Below, piece by piece: positions 34,913-43,129 of a DNA stretch of 64,000 nt; within the stretch, counting starts at the first letter, position 1; every line of letters starts with the position of its first letter. Under the pieces are notes generated by a model. That model was not told the DNA's origin and made no database searches. It saw nothing but the letters and a program-made list of their open reading frames with translations. Source of the DNA: Nocardia sp. NBC_01503. Lineage in GTDB: Bacteria > Actinomycetota > Actinomycetes > Mycobacteriales > Mycobacteriaceae. The stretch is from NCBI RefSeq assembly GCF_036327755.1, contig NZ_CP109596.1:1364001-1428000 (forward strand), written 5' to 3'. Position numbers and translations under genes: made by a program.

Positions 34913-35095
34913 CTACACCGACTCGGCCCAGAACTCCAGGGTCATACCCATCTCCTGCCGGAAGACCCGGTAGAAATTCCGCTCATCGGCGAACCCGGAC
35001 ACCCCGGCGATCGTCGCCGGTGAGCGGAAACCGGGCGCACACAGCAGGTTTCGCGCATGATCGAGCCGCATCCGGCGTACCACATCCGCCGACCC
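34913..35095 (-). pseudogene. Remnant of an AraC-family regulator (HTH end only)
   Basis: About 60 residues match the last part of the AraC helix-turn-helix domain: VVRRMRLDHARNLL, then GVSGFADERNFYRVFRQEMG. They align well with the C termini of the three intact AraC genes at 37001, 39050 and 40386. The first HTH helix pair and the whole sensor domain are missing. The frame continues upstream to 35161, but that part is formed by the dispersed repeat and is unrelated. It is probably the decayed end of a further member of the AraC array. Its stop is one base beyond the csoR stop, in convergent orientation. Confidence 0.75.
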
Positions 35096-35112
35096 GCACC
35101 ATGAGGTCGCCT

Positions 35113-35147
35113 TCATCATCCCGGCATGGAGAGGCTGGGCGCCACAC
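35113..35147. repeat. Dispersed palindromic repeat, decayed copy
   Basis: The left arm tcatcatcccggcatg is kept, while the right arm has drifted (ggctgggcgccacacc). It separates the vapC stop from the AraC remnant, whose truncation point it adjoins. Confidence 0.5.
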
Positions 35148-35150
35148 CGG

Positions 35151-35585
35151 CTAGAGATCATCGGGCAATAGGCGGAACGCGGTTTGACCGGTGAGTGGAG
35201 CGACTGCGCGAAAATCGCGCCGGTCGAGCGTCAACACCTCCACGGTTTCGTACCGTTCGGCCAACGAGACATTAGTGGCGTCGGTGAGATCCAGACACAG
35301 AGCCAGGTACTTGTTCTGCACCTTGCGAGCGATCCGCAACAGATCGGCCGAGACCACAGGTACCTCGATGCGTCCGGTGCGCTCGTGCGCCAGCAACCAA
35401 TCGTTGACCGCGTAAGCGGCTTGACGATTGATATTTCGGGTGGTGATGTGCTCGACTTCCAGCAAAACGAGTGGTGAGACGATGATCAGTGCAGCCTGCT
35501 GCAGCGCGGCGCGCGCACCGACATGCTCGGGATCCGCGGAGTTGAAAGCGGCGACCAGACCCGAGGTGTCGCCAATCACGATCAT
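35151..35585 (-). CDS. vapC: VapC-type PIN-domain toxin
   Basis: This 144-residue PIN-domain protein carries the acidic residues of the RNase centre: D6 (VIGDTSGL), E43 (LLEVEH), D99/D102 (LDLTDA) and D121 (LTLDRRDF). VapC toxins cut tRNA or rRNA at specific sites. Its ATG overlaps the antitoxin stop (ATGA), so antitoxin and toxin are co-translated. The pair lies between the AraC remnant and the nitrilase-like array, a place consistent with an acquired accessory module. Confidence 0.9.
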   Translation of the reverse strand: MIVIGDTSGLVAAFNSADPEHVGARAALQQAALIIVSPLVLLEVEHITTRNINRQAAYAVNDWLLAHERTGRIEVPVVSADLLRIARKVQNKYLALCLDLTDATNVSLAERYETVEVLTLDRRDFRAVAPLTGQTAFRLLPDDL

Positions 35586-35833
35586 CCAGCATCAGATTCG
35601 GTGTCGGCGATCGCTTCTCGCACAGCGCTGTCGATCTCATCCGCCGTCACCGCATGCCCGTAGTCGAGAACAGGGATATCCAACGCCTCATCCCATCGAC
35701 GAGTGCGCATCGCGGCCAGATGAAAAGCTTCCCGAAAATACTCGGACTCCGGTCGCCCTTCGCGCGCGGCGGCCAACTTCACCAACGCGAGGTCCGCCTC
35801 GTCGACCATAACCGTCGTCTTCTTCAAGCCCAT
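35582..35833 (-). CDS. vapB: VapB-type ribbon-helix-helix antitoxin
   Basis: This 83-residue antitoxin has an N-terminal ribbon-helix-helix DNA-binding segment (KKTTVMVDEADLALVKLAAAREG and EYFREAFHLAAM) and an acidic C-terminal tail that would wrap and block VapC. It starts at ATG 35833; the longer open frame upstream is antisense to the nitrilase-like gene and is not used. A perfect inverted repeat just before the start is the likely operator for autoregulation. Confidence 0.88.
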   Translation of the reverse strand: MGLKKTTVMVDEADLALVKLAAAREGRPESEYFREAFHLAAMRTRRWDEALDIPVLDYGHAVTADEIDSAVREAIADTESDAG

Positions 35834-35837
35834 AGGG

Positions 35838-35857
35838 TTATGGTACCCGCACCATAA
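35838..35857 (-). promoter_or_regulatory. vapBC operator (inverted repeat)
   Basis: TTATGGT (35838-35844) and ACCATAA (35851-35857) form a perfect 7-bp inverted repeat with a 6-base spacer, ending four bases before the vapB ATG. On the minus strand TACCAT lies within it and could be the -10 box, so the mRNA may be nearly leaderless and repressor binding would cover the promoter. Confidence 0.7.
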
Positions 35858-35918
35858 GGGTGGGACATCCTCCCGCTCTGGTGCCGCAGACCCCGATGCC
35901 GGATCGCACCCACGCCCT

Positions 35919-36887
35919 TCAGCAGGCGGCCATTCCGTCCGGACCCGTTCCGCGAATGAGAGGCACCGCCCAGCGGTCCGCGCCCAGCCGCCGCGGCGGT
36001 GCGGTCCGCGCGGCCTGCTGCCCCCGCCGCGCCCGATGCCGCGGTGCCAGATCCACCTCGCGCCGGTCCGGAGCCACCGAACCGACCTCCAGATCGGCGT
36101 ACAGAATGCCCTCCACGCCCTCGGTGAGCGGCGTGACGATATCCGTACCGCTCGCACCGTAGATGCGCGCCTGACCGGTGCTGCGCCGGGTCTGCGGCGC
36201 GCGCCGATCCCAGGCCGCGGAGCCGACCACCGCGCACGGCGCCACCACATACGCGTGCGCCTCCAGGGCGTACATACGACTGACGGTGGGTGCCGAATCC
36301 GGTCCCGGTACATCACCTTCCGGATGACCCGGCCACGCCGCGATATGAATCTGCTCCTCATCGGCGCGCAATGCCCGGGTGAGCAGCGGACGCTGATTCT
36401 CCTGCCCGGACAGCGCACCCACCTTGCCGATGACACCGTGCTGCACGGTCGGGAGATTCGGCGTGCCGGAGGCGAATACCTTGCGTTCGATACTGTTCAG
36501 CCCGGCCTTGCGGCGCACCGAGACGATGTCGCCATTCTCGTCGATTACGGCCTGTGCCATATAGATTCGGCGATCCTGCCGTTCCCCGAAGCCGAGAACC
36601 ACTTGCACCCCGTGATCCCTTGCGGCGGCGGTGATTCGGCGCATTTCGGCGCCATCGCGGGTCATCGAATTCTCCCGGCAGCGGGTGGAGTATTCCGCGT
36701 TCCACTGATTGGAATCAACCCAGCGCCACCAGGGAAATCCAGGTAGAAAGGTCTCGGGGAATGCGACCAGGCGAGCCCCCGCGGCGGCGGCGTGACCGAT
36801 CAGTTCGACAACCTGCTCGGCTCCCTCCGATAACCGAAGCCATTTCGGCTCGGCCTGGATCGCCGCCACTCGCACCGTTCGCCTCAT
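35919..36887 (-). CDS. Nitrilase-fold protein lacking catalytic Lys and Cys (1)
   Basis: This 322-residue protein aligns along its length with true nitrilases: FPETFLPGFPWWRW keeps the catalytic Glu (E45), and IHIAAWPGH and VVAPCAVVG are family segments. The other two active-site residues are gone. The Lys of RKLKPTH is G129 (RRKAGLNS) and the Cys of ALCCWEH is G161 (ALSGQEN). Nitrile hydrolysis is thus not expected. The gene is intact, and the start at ATG 36887 follows GAGGG. The last 45 residues are Arg/Pro-rich and unlike the family. It lies 113 bp downstream of an AraC regulator on the same strand, like nitrilase-regulator pairs in Rhodococcus. A binding or regulatory role, or early decay, are both possible. 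Confidence 0.8.
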   Translation of the reverse strand: MRRTVRVAAIQAEPKWLRLSEGAEQVVELIGHAAAAGARLVAFPETFLPGFPWWRWVDSNQWNAEYSTRCRENSMTRDGAEMRRITAAARDHGVQVVLGFGERQDRRIYMAQAVIDENGDIVSVRRKAGLNSIERKVFASGTPNLPTVQHGVIGKVGALSGQENQRPLLTRALRADEEQIHIAAWPGHPEGDVPGPDSAPTVSRMYALEAHAYVVAPCAVVGSAAWDRRAPQTRRSTGQARIYGASGTDIVTPLTEGVEGILYADLEVGSVAPDRREVDLAPRHRARRGQQAARTAPPRRLGADRWAVPLIRGTGPDGMAAC

Positions 36888-37000
36888 CCCATTTCCCTCA
36901 TGGAATTCGACTCTTGCCAATGACAACAGCGCACACCATGGCCGAGTGTGCCGCTTTACGGACTGTTCATGCCACTGCGGTGTTTATAGCAATAAACAGT

Positions 37001-37984
37001 TCAAGGCAATGTACGGAATGCGCCGGGCGTCGTGCCCATTTCCGTGCGGAAGGAACGATAGAAGCTGCGCTCGGTGAGGAAACCCGAGGCCTTCGCAACC
37101 GCGGACAGCGGCAACTGCGGTGCGGTGCGCAACAACTCGCAGGAACGTTCGATTCGCATGCGCCGCAACACCGCTCCCGGACCCCCCTCGAACTCGCTGA
37201 ACACCCGATAGAGCGTACGCCGAGACATTCGGCAACCTTCGGCGATTCGATCAACTCCGAGGTCCGGATCCGCGCAGTTGTCACGCATGAAGCTCAACAC
37301 CCGCTGCCGATTCAACGCATCGGCGGACTGGTCCCGCGGCACCCCGCCCGAGGCCGCCACCACCGCCGCTGCCAGCAGATCCATCCCGGGTTCGGCCAGC
37401 AGCGCCGCACCACCGGGATCATTGCGACGTAATCCCGCAACACCTCGGAAGAATTGCGCGACCACACCGGGCGCGCTTTCACTCGAAAAGTGTTTCGCGG
37501 TAGGCACTTCCGAGTCGATGATGCCGTAGCGCTCGCGTAGCTTGCTCAGCGGAACCTGCAGAACGACCTGCTCCCACTCCTCGCCGAATTCCCACTCGTA
37601 TGGCCGCGAAGTGTCGTAGAACACGATCCCGCCGGGCGCGACTTCCGCTACTCGATCGTCCTGACGCAGTCGCGCACTACCGGAAAGCGGAATGCTTGCG
37701 AGAAGGAACTCGTCCTCGGTACGCGCAATCAACCGGCCGGTGCGATGGATCTGTTGTGGTGTCGAACCGACCACCGTGAGATCCATGTCGCCATATCGCG
37801 CATGCTCGATATGGCCGCGAAACAGCCCACTCGGCGTCGGTGAAACCGCAAGTGGCACATAGGCCGCACTCACATGCGCTTCCCAGCGCTCGAAAGCCTC
37901 CATCGCCGTCGCTTCCGATCCGGATCGCACCTCGACCCGATTGACTTCCTCGAACCGCTCCACTCCCCATCCCTCGACAACCAT
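37001..37984 (-). CDS. AraC-family regulator 1 of the nitrilase-like array
   Basis: This 327-residue regulator has an AraC-binding-like sensor domain (about 30-210, starting AFERWEAHVSAAYVPL) and a C-terminal double helix-turn-helix (about 225-325: DPDLGVDRIAEGCRMSRRTL and AVAKASGFLTERSFYRSF). It starts at ATG 37984 behind AGAGG. It lies upstream of the first nitrilase-like gene on the same strand. NitR, the AraC-type activator of the Rhodococcus nitrilase gene, is a fair model for the pairing; the inducer is unknown. It is paralogous to the regulators at 39050 and 40386. Confidence 0.9.
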   Translation of the reverse strand: MVVEGWGVERFEEVNRVEVRSGSEATAMEAFERWEAHVSAAYVPLAVSPTPSGLFRGHIEHARYGDMDLTVVGSTPQQIHRTGRLIARTEDEFLLASIPLSGSARLRQDDRVAEVAPGGIVFYDTSRPYEWEFGEEWEQVVLQVPLSKLRERYGIIDSEVPTAKHFSSESAPGVVAQFFRGVAGLRRNDPGGAALLAEPGMDLLAAAVVAASGGVPRDQSADALNRQRVLSFMRDNCADPDLGVDRIAEGCRMSRRTLYRVFSEFEGGPGAVLRRMRIERSCELLRTAPQLPLSAVAKASGFLTERSFYRSFRTEMGTTPGAFRTLP

Positions 37985-38105
37985 CGACGGCCTCTACCCG
38001 ACCGAATACCGGGCAGTGTGTCAGATTCACCAACGCACGGCCAATAGCCGAAAATCACTGCGGCCCTGGATTGACGGAACGCGCCACCTCTGCTCGGAGA
38101 AAGCG

Positions 38106-39002
38106 CTAAGCAGCGGACTCGCAACTCAGGTCCAACTCCAAGTCCGCGTACAGGATTCCCTGTTCGTGCCCGGGCAGCGGACTCGCCAACTCCGCACCAC
38201 CCGGCGCGTAAATGCGCGAATGTCCACCGGGGCCGCGCACCAGCTGTTTGGCCGGTTCCACACCGCCACGCCGACTCTCACTACCCGCCACATCCATCAC
38301 CGAACAGGCCGCGATCACATTCAGATTACCGACCACCGCGTACCAGAGCGTGGCCGCATTGTTCACGCGCACACCCCAATCCACATCCCGGGCGATGATG
38401 AATCCGGGCCAGGAAACGATATGCACCTGTGCACCGGTGCGCTCCAGCTCCCGGCGCGCGGGCAGATGCAGTTGCTCGGAGCCGCCTTGAACGCCGATGC
38501 GGCCGATATCGGTGCGGAAGACATACGGTTCGGTGATCTCACCGGCGCGAAAGATCCTGTGCTCCAACGGGGTCAGCTCCGGCTTGCGCCGCACCCCCGC
38601 CAGGACACCCCGATCGTCGATGAGGCACTGCGACATGTACAGCGAACTCCCACAGCGCTCGCTGAAGCCGAGCACCACATGGATGCGATGCCGGCGCGCG
38701 GCATCGGCGATCCGCCGAAACTCGGTGCGCCCCACGGTCAATGAGTTGGTGCGGTAGCGCGCGAAGAAGCCCTGCCCCCAGCTCACCGAATCCAGCCACA
38801 GCCACCACGGATAACCGGGCAGGAAGGTCTCCGGGAACGCGACCAGCTGCGCGCCGCCGGCGGCCGCCGCCTCGATGAGCTCGATTGCCTGCTGGACGCC
38901 CGCACGCAGATCCAGCCACCGCGGTTCGGCTTGGACGGCTGCTACCCGCACCTTCGTCGGCACCTCGGCTCCCTTCGACACAATCGGGATGATCTGTGCC
39001 AT
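38106..39002 (-). CDS. Nitrilase-fold protein lacking catalytic Lys and Cys (2)
   Basis: This 298-residue paralogue of the protein at 35919 has FPETFLPGYPWWLW with the catalytic Glu (E58), but the Lys is replaced by E142 (RRKPELTP) and the Cys by G174 (GVQGGSEQ), with the neighbouring Trp also lost. Both proteins have therefore lost the same two residues, each replaced by a different or identical small change, while the rest of the fold and the reading frame are kept. The start at ATG 39002 follows GAAGGG. It lies 47 bp downstream of AraC regulator 2, repeating the regulator-then-nitrilase order. Confidence 0.8.
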   Translation of the reverse strand: MAQIIPIVSKGAEVPTKVRVAAVQAEPRWLDLRAGVQQAIELIEAAAAGGAQLVAFPETFLPGYPWWLWLDSVSWGQGFFARYRTNSLTVGRTEFRRIADAARRHRIHVVLGFSERCGSSLYMSQCLIDDRGVLAGVRRKPELTPLEHRIFRAGEITEPYVFRTDIGRIGVQGGSEQLHLPARRELERTGAQVHIVSWPGFIIARDVDWGVRVNNAATLWYAVVGNLNVIAACSVMDVAGSESRRGGVEPAKQLVRGPGGHSRIYAPGGAELASPLPGHEQGILYADLELDLSCESAA

Positions 39003-39049
39003 CACCCTTCGCCGAACGGCTGCCGGGTGCAGCGACATCCCGTGCCGAG

Positions 39050-40030
39050 CTACCGACGCGGTGTGCCTGGGTCCAATTTGGCGCGGAATTGGCCGGGCGT
39101 CTGCCCGGTCTCATCGCGGAAGGCGCGATAGAAGTGCCGGTCGGTGGCGAATCCGGAGGCCGCCGCCACCGCGGCCAGTGGACGGTTCATATCGGCGCGC
39201 AGCAGTCGCCGGGCATGCTCCACCCGCATCCGGCGAACCAGCGCCGCCGGGCCGCCGAAGCCCTCACAGAGGCGATACAGCGTGCGTCGCGAGACCAGGC
39301 AGGCATGTGCCACCTCGTCCACCGTGAGCTCCGGATCGGTATAGCGCTTACGAAGATAGGCCAGCACCTGCTGACGCGTATACAGCGAATCCGAGGGGGC
39401 GGGTGAGCTGCGCCCGGTGGCCAGCAGCACCGCGGAGGAGAGCATGCCCGCGATCTCCGAATCCAGAACCGTTGCGGCCTGGGTGGTCTCATCGGGCGGC
39501 AACTCGGCCAGACCGCGGAAGAAGCTGGCCACCACGCCGAGCGCACCGGTGGTGGGCATCGGCGTGGCGAGTGGCAGTTCATCGCGCACCAGACCGGCGT
39601 GCTCGAGCACCAGGTGCATGGGTGCGCGCACGATGGCCGAGACCGCGTTATCGGTGGTGCGACTGTCCAGCGGACGGGCGCTGTCGAAGAAGACGATGGA
39701 ACCGGCGGGGCTATCGGCCACCCGGCCGTTCTGCTCGGTCCAGTTCGAGCCCTCCACAACAATATTCACCAGCAGGAACTCGGCGCTGGCCTGTTCGATC
39801 TGCCGCCGGGTGCGCATAACGCGCTGCGCGCTGGCGGACATGAGGGTGAAACTGGAGCGATCGAACTGCGTGGTGCTCACTTTTCCATGCCAGTGACCGG
39901 AGGCCAGCGGCTCGATGGATGAGGGCAGCACGGCGTCGGAGACGATGGCCTCCCACTGCTCGAACGCCTGGCGCGCCGAAGTATCCGAGCTCGAACAGAC
40001 CTCGGTGCTGGCGGTTGCCGCGTTTCCCAC
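39050..40030 (-). CDS. AraC-family regulator 2 of the nitrilase-like array
   Basis: Paralogue of the regulators at 37001 and 40386. The sensor domain starts AFEQWEAIVSDAVLPS; the helix-turn-helix part contains DPELTVDEVAHACLVSRRTL and AVAAASGFATDRHFYRAF. Starting at GTG 40030 gives 326 residues, in line with 327 and 321 for its relatives. The frame is open up to 40249, but that extra segment has no counterpart in the others. No good ribosome-binding site decides the point, so the start is uncertain. It lies just upstream of nitrilase-like gene 2. If the short form is right, 40031-40385 is a 355-bp gap in which I see no gene, only an isolated TGACGTCA palindrome near 40311. Confidence 0.85.
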   Translation of the reverse strand: MGNAATASTEVCSSSDTSARQAFEQWEAIVSDAVLPSSIEPLASGHWHGKVSTTQFDRSSFTLMSASAQRVMRTRRQIEQASAEFLLVNIVVEGSNWTEQNGRVADSPAGSIVFFDSARPLDSRTTDNAVSAIVRAPMHLVLEHAGLVRDELPLATPMPTTGALGVVASFFRGLAELPPDETTQAATVLDSEIAGMLSSAVLLATGRSSPAPSDSLYTRQQVLAYLRKRYTDPELTVDEVAHACLVSRRTLYRLCEGFGGPAALVRRMRVEHARRLLRADMNRPLAAVAAASGFATDRHFYRAFRDETGQTPGQFRAKLDPGTPRR

Positions 40031-40385
40031 TCCAGCATCATCCCATCCCCCGGACTCCAGCAAACATGTATTGAACCTGTTTGAACCCGGCGAAACGGAC
40101 CAGTTACCAGATAATTCCGGGCAGTACGCCGGTCCGGTCGTCGGCGGCTCGACAACGACCGGACGGCGTGCCCGCATCACTCGACCAGGCACATCGGCTT
40201 CATCGACGACCGTGCCGAAGCCGTGAGCGGCGCGAACCCAGCGCCCCACCAGTATTCACACGGGTTGCCACGGTGTGACTGCCCTGCCGTGCCAACTCAC
40301 TGACTATTGACGTCAGGCGGGTTTGACACCACCGCGCGCACGATGCGCCGGGCCGGGGGACACGATTCGCGAACCGCATAGCGAA

Positions 40386-41351
40386 TCATGCGTGTACGGT
40401 GCGGAATTCGCCCGGTGTCATTCCGATTTCGCGTTTGAAGGCCCGATAGAACTGCCGTTCGGAGACGAATCCGGCGGCCCGCGCGATGGAGAGCAGCGGC
40501 CTGGTCGGATCTGTCCGGATCAGTGCGAGCGCGCGCTCGATCCGCATGCGCCGCAGCAGCACCGCCAGCCCGTCCTCACCATCCTCGAACAGGCGATACA
40601 GCGTGCGCCGCGAGACCGCGCAGGCCGCGGCCACCCGATCCACCGTGAGTCCGGGATCGGCGTAATGCTGCTGGATGTATGCCAGCGCCTGCTGTTTGGT
40701 GAGCACCTGCCCCGGTTCCTCATGCGGCACATGGCCCGCCGCCAACTGCACCACCGAGGCCAGCAAACCGGTGCCGTGCCGGGCCAGCACCGCCGCCTGC
40801 TCCGGCGCGGTGTACTGCAATTGCGCCAGCCCGCAGAAGAATCGGCCCACGATTCCGGCCGCACCCTCCGGCGGAAAGCGCACCGCCGTCGGCAACCGAT
40901 CCGAGGCGACCCCGGAGGCACCCACCACCTGCGACAGCGGCACCTGCACCGCCACCACGCCCCAGTTCTGATCGAAGTGCGCGGTGAAGGGCCGCGAACT
41001 CACGTAGAGCATGAGACCGCCGTCGGCCATCTCACCGACGCGACCGTCCTGGGACAACCAGCCGCGCCCGTGTGTGGTCACGGTGGCGAACAGGATCGGT
41101 TCCTCCGGTTCGTGGATCAGCCGGGGGATGCGGGTGATGTGCTGACCGCTCGCGGTGACGGTCGAGACATCCATATCGTCGAACCGGGACTGCACTATTC
41201 GGGCCCGAAAGTCGCCGGATCGCACCGGCGTCACCACCAGTGGCACATATGCCTGCGCCACCGCGGCCTCCCACTGCTCGAAGGTCTCCTGTTCGGTGAC
41301 CTCGGGCATGGACCGCACCTCCACCACTGCGGGTTCCAAGCCGCCGCTCAT
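40386..41351 (-). CDS. AraC-family regulator 3 of the nitrilase-like array
   Basis: This 321-residue AraC-type regulator has the same two-domain layout (sensor start TFEQWEAAVAQAYVPLVV; HTH segments DPGLTVDRVAAACAVSRRTL and SIARAAGFVSERQFYRAF). It is the first gene of the minus-strand array and has no nitrilase-like gene directly behind it; the next gene is AraC regulator 2. Either its target gene was lost or it governs the array from the top. It starts at ATG 41351; no clear ribosome-binding site. Confidence 0.88.
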   Translation of the reverse strand: MSGGLEPAVVEVRSMPEVTEQETFEQWEAAVAQAYVPLVVTPVRSGDFRARIVQSRFDDMDVSTVTASGQHITRIPRLIHEPEEPILFATVTTHGRGWLSQDGRVGEMADGGLMLYVSSRPFTAHFDQNWGVVAVQVPLSQVVGASGVASDRLPTAVRFPPEGAAGIVGRFFCGLAQLQYTAPEQAAVLARHGTGLLASVVQLAAGHVPHEEPGQVLTKQQALAYIQQHYADPGLTVDRVAAACAVSRRTLYRLFEDGEDGLAVLLRRMRIERALALIRTDPTRPLLSIARAAGFVSERQFYRAFKREIGMTPGEFRTVHA

Positions 41352-41593
41352 TGGCCGATTGTCGCACTCTTGGGCGGAGTGAAAGTCGAAATCCCTTCAC
41401 ATATTCCAACTTTCGGACCGAACGTCCGATTTCGCCGGTGTGTCTGATCCACTGCGCCGCGCCGGCAGGGACCGTCACCCGGTCGACATGCAACTTGCAG
41501 AACGAATCCTCACGGCGGAGTTGAGGATTCACGGTGAGATCCGGAATCGATGCCGATACGCATCGATCAGTCCCCCGGTTCCTCGAAATCCGG

Positions 41594-41630
41594 CGAATTC
41601 TCCAATCATGCTCCGCGATAGGAGAATTCG
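41594..41630 (-). terminator. Stem-loop downstream of truA
   Basis: A perfect 10-bp inverted repeat, CGAATTCTCC (41594-41603) and GGAGAATTCG (41621-41630), with a 17-base loop, starts 14 bases after the truA stop. It likely ends the ribosomal protein/truA transcript. The rest of the 292-bp gap to AraC regulator 3 shows nothing recognisable. Confidence 0.5.
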
Positions 41631-41643
41631 AACGAGATAGGGC

Positions 41644-42495
41644 TCAATCGCCGCAGCAACCGGAAGAATCGGGCACAGTGCGCATTTCGCGAGTCTCCGC
41701 ATTGCGTGCGGCCAAGTCCGAATCGTCCGGATAGTCCACCGCGATAAGACTCAAACCATGCGCCGGGGCGACCGTCACCGCACTGGCGCGCTCCCGTTCG
41801 TTCAGCAAAGCGCCGACCCACTCCGGCGTCCGGCGACCCTCGCCGACCGAGAGCACCGCACCGACCAGACTGCGCACCATGGACCAGCAGAAGGCGTCCG
41901 CGGAGACATACGCGGTGAGCAGCTCCCCCTCGCGCTCCCAGTCGAAACGCTGCAGCTCCCGAATGGTGGTCGCGCCTTCGCGACGGCGACAGAAGGCCGC
42001 GAAATCATGCAGTCCCAACAGCTTTCGGGATGCGGCCGCCATGGCCTCCAAATCCACCCCCGGGCGACACGGCACGATATGCCGGGCCTGCAACGGCTCG
42101 GCGCCGTACGGGGCGGTGGTCAGGCGATACGCGTAATGCCTTCGAATGGCGGAGAAGCGGGCATCGAACTCCGGCGGAGCGAGCCGAACATCCTTGACCC
42201 GCACATCTTTCGGCAGGAACCGTGCCAGCCGGTGCACCAGCCGCGGCGCGTCCACCTCACCGTGCGTATCGAAGTGCGCGACCTGGCCCTGCGCGTGCAC
42301 ACCGGCGTCGGTGCGCCCGGCCACGGTCAGCGCGATGGGCTCGCGCCGCACCTTGCTCAGCGCCTCCTCCAGTACGCCCTGCACGGTGCGCAGCCCGGGC
42401 TGGCGGGCCCAGCCGGTGAAGTCGGTGCCGTCATAGCTGATGTCGAGCCGTACCCGAACCGAAATCGGCTCCGGCGCCTGATCGTCCACGGTCAC
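41644..42495 (-). CDS. truA: tRNA pseudouridine synthase A
   Basis: TruA makes pseudouridine at positions 38-40 of the tRNA anticodon arm. The 283-residue protein has the catalytic Asp in [18 protein letters not shown], the early [21 protein letters not shown] segment, and [21 protein letters not shown] chose GTG 42495, which sits six bases after AGGAG; the longer frame to 42558 would translate the hairpin between rplQ and truA. It follows rplQ, the usual order in actinobacteria. The C terminus ends in SSGCCGD. Confidence 0.95.
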   Translation of the reverse strand: MTVDDQAPEPISVRVRLDISYDGTDFTGWARQPGLRTVQGVLEEALSKVRREPIALTVAGRTDAGVHAQGQVAHFDTHGEVDAPRLVHRLARFLPKDVRVKDVRLAPPEFDARFSAIRRHYAYRLTTAPYGAEPLQARHIVPCRPGVDLEAMAAASRKLLGLHDFAAFCRRREGATTIRELQRFDWEREGELLTAYVSADAFCWSMVRSLVGAVLSVGEGRRTPEWVGALLNERERASAVTVAPAHGLSLIAVDYPDDSDLAARNAETREMRTVPDSSGCCGD

Positions 42496-42518
42496 AGCGA
42501 TCTCCTGGTTAACATGAA

Positions 42519-42554
42519 GGAAGCCCGCCGACCCGGAGGGGACGGCGGGCTTCC
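42519..42554 (-). terminator. Stem-loop between rplQ and truA
   Basis: GGAAGCCCGCCG (42519-42530) pairs perfectly with CGGCGGGCTTCC (42543-42554) over a 12-base loop, followed on the minus strand by TTCATGTT. It starts 21 bases after the rplQ stop and ends 23 bases before the truA start, so it could be a partial terminator lowering truA expression relative to ribosomal proteins. Confidence 0.65.
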
Positions 42555-42575
42555 TCATGGAATGAGTCGGGAAGA

Positions 42576-43082
42576 CTAGTCTTCCTTCTTCTCCTCGGCA
42601 GCGGCCTCGGCCGGAGCCTCGGCGACGACCTCGGCCTCTTCGACCTTGGTCTCCTCGGCCGGAGCCTCGGTGGCCTTCTGCGAAGCGGCGACACGACGGG
42701 CACGATCGGCCTCGTTGGTCACGGTCTTCTCGCGGACCAGCTCGATGATCGCCATCGGAGCGTTGTCACCCTTGCGGGGGATGGTCTTGATGATGCGGGT
42801 GTAGCCACCCTCACGACCCTCGAACGACGGGCCGATCTCCGCGAACAGGGAGTGCACGACGTCCTTGGAGCGGATCACCTTCATCACCTCGCGACGGTCG
42901 GCAAGGGTGCCGGCCTTCGCCTTGGTGACAAGCTTCTCGGCGTAGGGGCGCAGCGCCTTGGCCTTGGACTCGGTGGTCGTGATGCGACCGTGCTCGAAGA
43001 GCGCCGTCGCCAGGTTGGCGAAGATCGCCTTCTGGTGCGACGCCGACCCGCCGAAGCGAGCACCCTTCTTGGGCTTGGGCAT
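42576..43082 (-). CDS. rplQ: 50S ribosomal protein L17
   Basis: L17 lies near the peptide exit tunnel. This 168-residue protein begins [20 protein letters not shown] and has the core motifs [23 protein letters not shown] and [12 protein letters not shown] Glu/Ala-rich tail of about 50 residues ([20 protein letters not shown]) follows the conserved domain, as often seen in this order of actinobacteria. It lies 47 bp after rpoA in the alpha operon. Confidence 0.97.
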   Translation of the reverse strand: MPKPKKGARFGGSASHQKAIFANLATALFEHGRITTTESKAKALRPYAEKLVTKAKAGTLADRREVMKVIRSKDVVHSLFAEIGPSFEGREGGYTRIIKTIPRKGDNAPMAIIELVREKTVTNEADRARRVAASQKATEAPAEETKVEEAEVVAEAPAEAAAEEKKED

Positions 43083-43129
43083 TGGAATCTCCTGTGTCTA
43101 AGACCGTCGGGGCGCCCGCCCCATCCGGC

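Noticed and set aside
40031..40249. N-terminal extension of AraC regulator 2
   Set aside because: Open but without counterpart in the two paralogues, and giving a length 70 residues above theirs; kept out of the gene call with uncertainty noted.
42496..42558. Longer truA start at 42558
   Set aside because: It would translate the rplQ-truA hairpin, and GTG 42495 has AGGAG at ideal distance.
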